Origin: Plantago elongata
Lineage: Eukaryota > Streptophyta > Magnoliopsida > Lamiales > Plantaginaceae
Length of the DNA stretch: 64,000 nucleotides
Assembly (NCBI GenBank): GCA_036897095.1
Contig: JAYMSP010000233.1
Coordinates: forward strand, 1 to 64,000
Reading direction: 5' to 3'
Part shown: piece after piece, positions 50,205 to 64,000 of the stretch
Layout: each line of letters opens with the position of its first letter
How positions within the stretch are numbered: position 1 is the first letter of the stretch
Made by a program: the position numbers and the translations under genes
The notes under the pieces: generated by a model
Told to the model about the DNA's origin: nothing
What the model saw: the letters and a program-made list of their open reading frames with translations, nothing else
The model's database searches: none

Positions 50205-51233
50205 GATATTATTCGCTTTTTTCTACTGCTGCGTCCGTATACTAATCTACGAAAGCAAAATACGGTGCGTTAGATCGATGATCTAGAAAGCTTAACTAGT
50301 ATATCTTTATAGGTCGGTAAGAAGAGGTTTATATAAATGCTTCTTGCCAATGCTTTGCAAATATTCAAATATATTGTATGATGCATAAATCTGTACTTCT
50401 GTTCTGATATTACTGTTTATTCGCTTGTAATTCAACCTGATCATCGTTCTACGTTGATCCCCATGGACAGATGTATAAGTTATTGAAGAAGGTACACCCT
50501 TAGTTCAGTACCGTACTGAAGATAAGATGTGTTGCTATCAGCTCCGCAAAGAATGCGTACATGCAGACGTGCAGTGTAAGAAATGATTTCTGTGTTTCTG
50601 CATACGTGCAGTGTAAGATGGTTGTATAGGTACTGTGTTTCACTCTCACTGTGCTTTGCTTAAACGTTAATGTTCAGTTCAACTGGTTTCTGATAGGTTC
50701 GTCGATGTATCCTTGCAAAGCCCTGAAATTGATAAAAACATCTCAAACTTGGAGCGAAAGAGTGAACTGAATTGTAATTTCACAACCAGGGAGATTGGAG
50801 TTTCTACACAGAATTTTTTCAGAAACTAAACTCTTCACAATAAAGTCAACAGTCCAAACAGGTCTAGCTCAATGTAAAAACTTGTACTAGAAACTTTGGA
50901 TTGTACTTTAGTCATCTGGTTAGAGAATCTTTATTTTCCAAATTGCAACAGACAATCGCTTAGACGAACAGAATCGATACATTTAAGAACAAAAAAATTG
51001 AGGAAACCCAAAAACATGAGTCCTGTCATATAAAACCTCCATGTTACCATGATTCCAATGTAACTCTGCTGACTGCAAGCAACTCGTATATAAGCTCGGT
51101 GTGCAGTAGCTTCGACAAACTTGTTTAATGAAACCACTCTCAAGATGACTACAGCCAGCTGTAAACAGGATTCAGCTGTTTGTGTTCTGTTAAAACTAAA
51201 GAATGTGTAGCCTATATCATTAGAACAAAAAAA
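50205..51233. other. Intergenic between NLR fragment and PDK1
   Basis: No gene. The right half is likely the PDK1 3' UTR, since PDK1 ends at 51234 on the minus strand. Confidence 0.45.
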
Positions 51234-56481
<5,248 letters not shown>

Positions 56482-56510
56482 TTCCTTTTCCTTCCCTTCC
56501 AAATCCATCA

Positions 56511-56613
56511 CTATACGTCCCCAATAAGACCCAAAGTCATCCAATTCCGAATCAGTTATTCATAAAAATGTGAGCTTTTGATGAAAAAGAGAGAGAAAGA
56601 GACCCAAATTCAT
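56511..56613 (-). promoter_or_regulatory. Three short uORFs in the PDK1 leader
   Basis: On the minus strand before the PDK1 start are an ORF of 17 codons (56613-56560), one of 3 codons (56563-56552) overlapping the stop of the first, and one of 9 codons (56540-56511). The last stops one base before the in-frame ATG at 56508 (TAGTGATG). If the transcript begins upstream of 56613 they would reduce or regulate translation of PDK1. The transcription start is not known. Confidence 0.5.
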
Positions 56614-56668
56614 CCAATTCTGAATCAGATACTCCTAGAGATGCGAGCTTTTGATGAAAAAGAGAGGA
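56527..56668. repeat. 73-bp tandem duplication in the PDK1 leader
   Basis: Two diverged copies begin at agacccaaa (56527 and 56600). Each contains tcatccaattc(c/t)gaatcag and tgagcttttgatgaaaaaga-like blocks. The duplication created two of the uORF start codons. Confidence 0.8.
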
Positions 56669-58630
56669 AAAAAGCAATCTTTGATTCAACTTTCACAACC
56701 CCAAATGAAAGCGGAGAAACCAAGAAAATGAGAGTAGGCATGTGTGTGTTAGCTGGTGGATATACAGAACCGGAAAGAATGGAAACCGACCCGGTTGAGA
56801 GTTCGGGTCAGGGAGCAAAAGAGCATTTGGTGAAACCGTGAAAGAATCGAATGTGAGAGGAGGAAACCGGCGGATCTGGCGGCGGAATGGATCTGGTGCG
56901 GTGGTCCTTTTAAGGTAGTTTGGTGAGGAAGGGGGAAATGGAATGTTCCAACATTCTAAATATGGACACTACGCAATTCATCAGGTGCCTGGTGCGGATT
57001 TTCATAAAATGTTCGAAAATAAACATTATCGGTATTGTTTACATCGAATATTTATAATACTTACGAACGTTTGATTCATCTTATATTTTAAATATCAACT
57101 CTTCTAAAATTTACTTCTAAAATTAAATTTTAATATAACAGGAAGAGAAGTAAGTTTGGTTATACTTAAATGAACAAATGAATATTGTACTTTTTTTGAC
57201 TAAAAACATTTAGTGACCATTTGATTGGAAAATGATGTGTCAATGTAAAAATAAGGTAATTGAACTGTGATTGTGTAGCATAAAATGAAAAAGAAAAATT
57301 GTGATTGTGTCAAAATAGTATGTTAACACTTGACGTTATAGTATTTGACCTATAACTCTATAAAGTACTAAGATAACTTTGTTTGGGCACTCTAACAGTG
57401 CACCACACGCACAAATGCCCGTATGATAAAGTTTGGAAGTAGGATAAATAAGCTTTAACACGTATAAATCCACAAAGAACGATAAAAACGATAGAATCCA
57501 CTTTTAACCCTAGGGCCTGAATATACGAGGTCTTGTAACAATCCTAAATGACACTACTTATAAGCTTTTTGCTCCTGCCAACTCTATACATGGGTTAGAC
57601 CACACTTAAGGTTGTAAACGAATCAAACTCTCACGAGAAATCGTGAAAAAAACTCAGTCAAAGCTATACTCTAGCTCAAGATCGGTCAATGTGAGTTTGA
57701 TAATGAACAAGCTCGACTTAGTTTTGAGCGAATATCAAGCACTATGATTAAAAAGCTCAACTGATCGTAAGCATATCGCTAACGCTCATATATGTCAATG
57801 CACACATGTTATGTATTTCTACCTGTATATAAATTCAATATAGGTATTATATTTTAAGATATATATAATATATGATAACTTTTTTATCAACGCATATGTT
57901 GTGTTAAAAATGAAGTAAAATATTTGTATTCACAATTGCATCATGTACCTTACTAAATAACAATATATAATAACTTAAATAATTCTTTTGTGAGAAAACA
58001 ATAACAAATTTAACTTAGTCGTTTGTGAGCAAACTCAATGCTCCCGGGTTTAATGATAATTAAGCTCGATAACACTCAAAGTAGAGATTGTGATCAATCC
58101 TATATTGAGTTGAAACGAGCATCAACTTGATAAGGTTTATAACTGGCCTGTTCACATGCACCCCTAACAACATCGTATCATATGGAGGTTAATATTGATT
58201 TTCCCATTTTGAAACTTGTAGTGGAAAAAAAGGATTTTCATTCTTTATTTTTGTGTTTTTATTCAATAATTCAGGTTGCAATGTATTTTAAAGAAAATAA
58301 GATAATAACCACCATAAACAAATGAGTAAGTGAATAGATACATATTACTATAAACATGTAATAAATTTTACTTTAACTAAATCAACTATTTTAATATATT
58401 CTCACACATTTTCAATCAGTAAGTTTCTAGAAATGTTTCAACAATTCAATTCGAATGATAATTATAATATTCCAAAGACATGTAATATATTGAGTATCAA
58501 GAGACCAAATTAAACCATCTTTTTAAAATTAATTTGTTAGTACTAATTATATGGTGTATAATTCATTCGTGATGGTTTTAATTACTAGAGATTATTTATT
58601 GGCAATGTTGGATAATATAGGTCTAACGAT
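56669..58630. other. PDK1 promoter and gene-poor spacer
   Basis: The first 250 bases are GC-richer and probably hold the PDK1 leader and core promoter. Beyond that the DNA is AT-rich with no supported gene. It includes the possible MITE at 57609-58167. Confidence 0.5.
57609..58167. mobile_element. Possible decayed MITE with aGGGGTG-type ends
   Basis: The left end (aaggttgtaaacgaatcaa) and the right end read on the other strand (ttaggggtgcatgtgaacagg) are alike. They resemble the common plant end TAGGGGTGCAAACGA, and the body has many gctcga-like motifs. No target duplication was found. Confidence 0.35.
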
Positions 58631-58638
58631 ATTACGGA

Positions 58639-59635
58639 CAGGCTCGGCTAAGGGCAAGTGCAGTGAGCCCACTCGTACAGGGCCTTATATTTCAAGAGGC
58701 CTCCAGCCCAAATGTTAAAGCCCAAGTCCAGCCCAAATGTTAAAGCCCAAGTCGAGAAGCATATTAAAAAAATTAAATTAGAGATTGACAACTTAATCTT
58801 CCTGTTTATCTGCACATCACCACGTTTCATCTTCTCAAATTAATTGCATTCCCATTTCTTCACCCAACCACCCTAATTTTTCATTTTCTATAAAAAATAA
58901 TCACTTCTTTTTTAATTTTTCATCATAACCTCTTTTTTTTCTTTCTATTATAGCATACATCACTACACCATTTTGGTTTATTTCTCATTATTGGAAATTG
59001 GGATTCTTCAAACTGTAGCCAAAATTTCTACTATTTGTTTACATTCAATTTTATTATTTTGTTTTTGAATTTTCAGTTGATATTTGCATTTATGTGTTCT
59101 TGCATAGAGAAAGAACTATTATCATCTAATTGTAATATGTATATTATCGAATATAATGTTTGAATATGTAGGAATTAGCTTATTAGTTGAAGAGTTCTTA
59201 GTGTTATTTTCTTATTTGGGTTAATTGCTATATTAATTATTAAACACATTAGATTTTAGTTTTGTAAATTATCTCAAACATGAAACTATGGAAGTGTTAT
59301 TATACCGTTGCCAATGTAAGTAGCTTGATTTTTGACAATCTAATTTGAGGTATATTCTCTTATTTGCAATTAAAACTAAAAAAGATCTTATTAAAACACC
59401 TAACTTTTCTATTAATTCAAAGTTTTAAATCATTAATAGATTCGTTTGATTATTACGTTTTATTTATTTCTTAAACGAAGCACTAGAGTGAGTTGAGCTT
59501 TTTAAATTTTTTTTTTGCCGTTTGAAAATTTTTATTAGAGGAATACTTGAACAAAATTAATTTGTGTATTATATTATAATGGATCTCGTTTTGAAAATTC
59601 CGCACAAGGCCTCTTAAATCTCGAAGACGGCCCTG
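58639..59635. mobile_element. Non-autonomous hAT-like transposon with 8-bp target duplication
   Basis: The element starts CAGGCTCGGC and ends GACGGCCCTG, imperfect inverted repeats. Subterminal blocks also mirror each other: cagggccttatatttcaaga near the left end, and on the opposite strand at the right end cagggccgtcttcgagattt. It is flanked by ATTACGGA (58631-58638) and ATTATGGA (59636-59643), an 8-bp target duplication with one difference, as hAT elements make. At 997 bases with no transposase ORF it is non-autonomous. A 24-base unit, cagcccaaatgttaaagccc plus aagt, is tandemly duplicated near 58706-58755. Confidence 0.8.
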
Positions 59636-59836
59636 ATTATGGACGACTAATATGTGGATGTAAATCACCATCAATGGATTATAGTTGTCCTTCCTTTCTA
59701 TAATTACTGATTTTTTTGTCGAGAATAACAAAACATTCAAACTACTTGGTAAATGCTCTTTACCAAGAATTATATGGGTTGTTGAACACATAAGGAAATT
59801 TTTTCTCAAAAGTACTCTTCCATTTTTTTCCAGAGG

Positions 59837-59932
59837 AAATATGAATTTCCATTATCTCTTTACAATTGTATTATGTTGCTCTCTAAATATGAATTTCCAT
59901 TATCTCTCTACAATTGTATTATGTTGCTCTCT
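59837..59932 (+). repeat. Two copies of a 48-bp tandem repeat
   Basis: The units around atgaatttccattatctct are nearly identical and follow each other directly. In the open plus-strand frame they encode a 16-residue repeat, NMNFHYL(F/S)TIVLCCSL, inside a 101-codon ORF without other support. Confidence 0.85.
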
Positions 59933-60990
59933 TGTACTTCAATCCGATGCAACTCACAGTTTTTCGAAATATTATTTTTCTCTTTGGTGAAAGGAACAAA
60001 CTGTGATCTCTCAAAATGAGGTAACAATACAGTTAGACAATAGATCATGTTCCAGATTCCGAACAATGGCTCAATACGAGTTCCAGTTGTATCACACTAC
60101 CATTCATCATTCTAATGTTACGGCCTAGTAGCACATTAGCACGAATCAATGAAGTTACGAATTAAATTCCTAAAATGAATCGAATGATAAATCTATATTT
60201 GTTCGATGCTTACAATTATAAAAAAAAATGTATAATGTGATTGGCATGGTGGTGGAGAGAAACGGTAATAAAGCACAAGTATCGAGAAAGAGTGGAAATT
60301 CGATGTCCAGGCCCCCGTGACATAGAAAACTTGGAAGTTTGAGCCAACGCGTTTTTGTTGTTTGACTAATTCATTCTTACCGTTGCTGCCCTAAAATAAT
60401 TCTTCTTCTATTTATAGGCCAAATTTGTTAGCTATTAGTATTTCATTTCAGATCTAACACAACGAACCCTCTTATTTTGTTGTGTTCTCTTATTTTATCT
60501 ATATCTCATTTGTTTGATTTCTCACCCATCCCTCCATTTTTTCGATGGAGGAAAGCTTTCTATGAAGCTGATTTAGATCATCGATCGGTAGAGAAATGAA
60601 ATATGGGATTCAATGATGTCTTCTGTTTGATTTGCTTCACTGACTCTTCTTCCTTTCTTCCGATGAAGAAAAGAATTGAGTTGAATTGATTTAAAGATGA
60701 TCAAGTTTAATGGTCGATGAAGCTTATCGAACGGAAGATATCCTTGTTTTCCATTCTTCATCTCTCTATCTCAACAATTTAATTGCTGATGATGCTACTT
60801 TGATCTGGTAATTATATATAATGGTGAGTGCTTCTTGCAATTGTTCTTCATTTGTGTTTCATTCATTGTGCTTGGACTGCTTGTGTATTTTCATCGTTGT
60901 TTCCGTATTTCTCTCACCTTCCAAGTTTTGCTGCAACACTTGAGCTTGAGATTATTACGGGATCGGGTTTACGAGTAAGTTGTGTGTTAT

Positions 60991-61180
60991 ACTCCCTCTG
61001 TCCAATATAAGGGAGCTAATTTCTCCTGGTTGAAGGAGAATTATTAAAATATTAATTTGTGATAGTATTATATTGATAAAGTTGTAATTGAATGTTAAAG
61101 TGGGTAAAGATGAATAAAATGATCTGTGAGATAAATAATAAATAATTAAATAGTGGGATAAATTTTTTTTTGTTAGGAGG
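60991..61180 (+). mobile_element. Stowaway-like MITE, one end recognisable
   Basis: Tactccctctgtccaatata is the usual Stowaway terminus, followed by an AT-rich body with gggtaaagatgaataaaat-like sequence common in these MITEs. The right terminal repeat was not found, so the right limit is approximate. Confidence 0.5.
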
Positions 61181-62270
61181 TTTAAACGTAAAAATCATTA
61201 CCTCTTTGGCTTCTCTTGAACGAATTTCAAAATCTTCGGGAATATCTTGAAATTCTCCTGATAGTTGTTCTAACTCAGTGATTAATTTGTATTCCCATCG
61301 AAGAATTTTTTTACTGATTTTGTTTATTTTATTTTGACTTATGTTTCTGTTTTGACTATAACTTTAAAATTGGAAAATTGGAAAGTCGAGAAGATTTTAA
61401 AAGTTCGGGAGTAATTTACAAGTAAGTTCTGTATTTATTGTGCTTGTAGGTCGTGGCTTAAAAAAATGGTTAGAAGAATGTTAAAGGGACGATAATCTGC
61501 TTGGTGGCGGAACGACATAAAAGAGAAAATAAGTGAGGCCCAATTCAAACTTCCATCATGCATGGCATAAATTGGAGAAACTAGTTGCGTCTTATGGCTG
61601 AGGTATAGTATTGACTTTTGAGTGTATATATGAATTGAAAATAATATATAAAAAAAGTGTAAAAATGTATATTAATAAAATGCATAATTCATGTAACGTT
61701 GAGATTGATTGATATATATGTATGAATTTGCTATTCTAAACCCAATGACAATTTGCTATTCTAAAATTAAAAACGTGAAGTGTATGAATTTCGGCTGGAG
61801 CAAGTTCTTGGACATTGGAGTAGTAGCAATTTTTTCATGAAAACAATTTAAAAGTTGCTGAAGCCAACTCCGATTTAGTTCTTGCGGCAGCAAATCAATA
61901 TACCTATCATAAGCTGATGCAAACACACCAAAAAAAAAACAAAAAAAAAAAAAAAAAAGCACCACAGATATGGTTTAATCTAAATACACATTTAAAGTTT
62001 CAACAATTCAAATGCTATATAGTATACAGTTTTTGTATGGAAGTACCACAAGTGGATTTTGTATAGACGTTTAACTCTGTAGTTTTCTTTCTATGTATGT
62101 TAACACCTCAAAAGATTGAGCATCCTCTTCTCATAATATTTAGTAATCTCCCCAAATACTCCAGCCCGAGAGTAATTAAATAAGAGTTACTCGAAAACTT
62201 TCAGCAGTTGAAGGTCGTAATTCATGTATATGTCAAAATTTCTCAACCAAAACTCCATAAACATCTATCA

Positions 62271-64000
62271 TCAAGAACCACTTCGAATCTTCTGATGGAT
62301 CTGAAGTATGTACTCGACATATGAAGGTCCACTTGGCATCTTATCTTCTACCATGTAGGAAAAGAATAACGACCCTGAAAAATTAAGAAATGTGAATCCA
62401 AAAGTGGAGGATAAATCATCAAGCCTAGTGCACATTCTATTCCCTGTATTCAGATTACATGTATATGGATGAGAACAAAAAGATGCATATTCCAGATAGT
62501 GGTCTTAATTCCTACCCCCTCTTAGATCATATGTTGAATAAAAAAGGGGCATCCTTTCTAATTGATTCGACATTGCTGACACTTGAGTAAAAGCATACAA
62601 GTATTTTTTTCTAGTATCCTCTTCCATTGACAGAAATGTAACCAAGAACACATTTAAAGATCTGTTTCCTACTACGCAAGCCTACGCAAGCCACTCCATG
62701 CGTAACATTTACTGATCACCTATATTAGTCTGTTGATGTGTTTTTCTTAGAAACAATTTCTAGGCTTTCTAGGTGAGAGAGGGGTGGCTTATAAAGAATA
62801 TTCGCATTCACGTACCTGAGGGATCTCCCTTTCTGCAAAATTTTATTCTGCAGAGAAAAAAGAACAGAACAATCAAATATCATTTAAAGAAAAAGTAGTA
62901 CTTTGTTCTTACTAAAAGTAAAGATTAACATACCTAAGGTAAGAAAATCTTTGGCGTCTGATTTCATTTAGGATAGCATTCAGCTTCTTAGAGAGTGGAT
63001 TGTCATACTGCTCCAGAATGAACTAAAAACAGAGAAGCGTGGTGCTTAGTTCAAGAAAAGCCTAAGCGTATTGATCATTTTTTTGTAGTTAGTTTGCACT
63101 CACGATTCTTTATGGCATCAAGCCTTTATTCAGCAACAGTTTCTTGCATATCACAGTTGAATAAACATGTGACAACATATGACATATGAAGACCCTCAAA
63201 GCAGAAAAAATAGAAGTACTCTAGCATTTATCACACTGGAGACAGTTGATTTTCATTTCAGCAAATGCAAAGCTTTTAAATGAACGCCCAAAATGGCACA
63301 TGTAACAAGAGCAGACACACATGTATACTTTTAGCATATTATGAAATTTATCAGTGTAGTATATAACATTGTATAGTTTATTATTACTTATAACTAGTAT
63401 CGAGTTGAGACAATGAAATTCTATGACTATAAAGAGTTCATTCGGATATGGAATAATTCCTATGAAGAGTTTGTAAAGTATCTCTTAAGTCACAAACACA
63501 GAAGCATTAAGATTATGTATTATAACTACTTTTAAAACATGAATGCCCAATCCAACTGCTAGGCATGTGAAGGATACCTGGCTAGAAATTTCCTGGACGG
63601 ATGAAATGTTGAATAATTGTCGCAGAATATTTGGCTGAACAGAGCTACCGATATAAATTAAACAATCTTCGCCATTCTCAAGAAGATATAAACCCTCATC
63701 GGTGACATGCTCACTGGAGAGTGGAATTGGAGTAGGAACAATTGAATAATCAGACTCCTGTCAATTCGGCAATAAGTAATGAGTGGACAATAAACAACGC
63801 CTAAGAGCAACATTGTACATACTGCTAAAGAAACAATTAATATAAATATAAAAAGAAGGGTACCTTCTCATCAAGGTCATGAATTGATATCATCCTTGGG
63901 TGAACCAAGGGTATGACCAATGGAGTAGGTAAATGAGTAACATAATTAATCCAAGATGACCTCTCATCGACTTTTCCATCAGATTGCAATCCTCTACTTT
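62271..64000 (-). CDS. SEC24-like COPII coat protein, C-terminal part
   Basis: The 3' end of a gene for Sec24, the cargo-binding subunit of the COPII coat at ER exit sites. Five exons on the minus strand are visible: 64000-63864 (partial, continuing beyond the window), 63757-63578, 63022-62934, 62847-62816 and 62374-62271. They join in frame and encode SSWINYVTHLPTPLVIPLVH, PRMISIHDLDEK, the gelsolin-like block DEGLYLLENGEDCLIYIGSS, QFILEQYDNPLSKKLNAIL, NEIRRQRFSYLRIKFCRKGD and SLFFSYMVEDKMPSGPSYVE, ending RSGS. This corresponds to the last 180 or so residues of plant SEC24 proteins. The intron between the second and third visible exons has a U12-like donor. Upstream domains (zinc finger, trunk) lie outside the window. 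Confidence 0.92.

Larger units (their letters stand above)
59636..62270. other. Gene-poor spacer before SEC24
   Basis: A 48-base tandem repeat lies at 59837-59932. A CT-rich, leader-like stretch at about 60440-60830 has small hairpins (CCTCCAT/ATGGAGG near 60530) but no coding content I can support. A Stowaway-type end is at 60991. Long A runs lie near 61928-61958. Confidence 0.45.

Noticed and set aside
58648-58830. 60-codon minus-strand ORF in the hAT-like element as transposase
   Set aside because: Too short and without the hAT dimerisation motif; the element is treated as non-autonomous.
60531-60672. Possible microRNA precursor from small hairpins
   Set aside because: Stems are only about seven bases long, far below a plant miRNA foldback.

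Overview
The window is nuclear DNA of a dicot plant: AT-rich spacers, many short GT-AG introns, and gene families typical of eudicots. An R1/late-blight-type CC-NBS-LRR gene beginning MAYAALVSL points to an asterid; this is inference from family resemblance, not a database match. No virus, bacterial insert, CRISPR array or gene cluster is seen. It looks like ordinary gene space with some decayed duplicates and small DNA transposons.

Layout. 1.0-4.0 kb (+): NOP56, core protein of box C/D snoRNPs, 8 exons. 5.2-11.4 kb (+): LRR-VIII-2 receptor kinase with malectin-like domain, 23 exons. 12.6-14.7 kb (+): single-exon DYW-type PPR protein resembling EMB3141. 16.7-17.8 kb (+): small COMM-like protein that seems to lack its middle exon. 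18.8-20.1 kb (+): broken F-box gene. 21.2-23.3 kb (-): small BAP29/BAP31-like ER membrane protein. 24.1-25.0 kb (-): U11/U12-35K of the minor spliceosome, with a long 5' UTR intron. 28.2-32.5 kb (+): AGL17/ANR1-clade MADS-box gene, 8 coding exons, one GC-AG intron. 37.0-38.9 kb (-): cytosolic ribosomal protein uS5 (RPS2). 40.2-41.1 kb (-): F-box protein of the At2g35280 type. 42.2-42.5 kb (-): small wound-induced protein. 43.2-44.9 kb (-): MATE transporter pseudogene. 46.4-48.9 kb (+): intact CC-NBS-LRR, followed at 49.8-50.2 kb by a fragment of a second copy. 51.2-56.5 kb (-): PDK1 kinase, 11 coding exons, with short uORFs in its leader. 56.6-62.3 kb: gene-poor, with a roughly 1-kb hAT-like element that still has its 8-bp target duplication. 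62.3-64.0 kb (-): 3' end of a SEC24-type COPII coat gene running off the window.

How the genes relate. NOP56 and RPS2 both serve ribosome production and both carry telo-box motifs just upstream. U11/U12-35K recognises U12-type introns, and the SEC24 gene 38 kb away has a donor matching the U12 consensus. PDK1, the receptor kinase and the NLR are signalling or immunity genes without visible joint organisation.

Coding joins were worked out by hand from splice signals, reading-frame continuity and family knowledge. Gene identities are firm for NOP56, the RLK, PPR, U11/U12-35K, MADS, RPS2, NLR, PDK1 and SEC24. UTRs, transcription starts and the noncoding calls are inferred. I found no convincing new biological system; the best leads are the candidate U12 intron, the GC-AG introns, the hAT element, the PDK1 uORFs, and a possible spliced antisense transcript downstream of the MADS gene.
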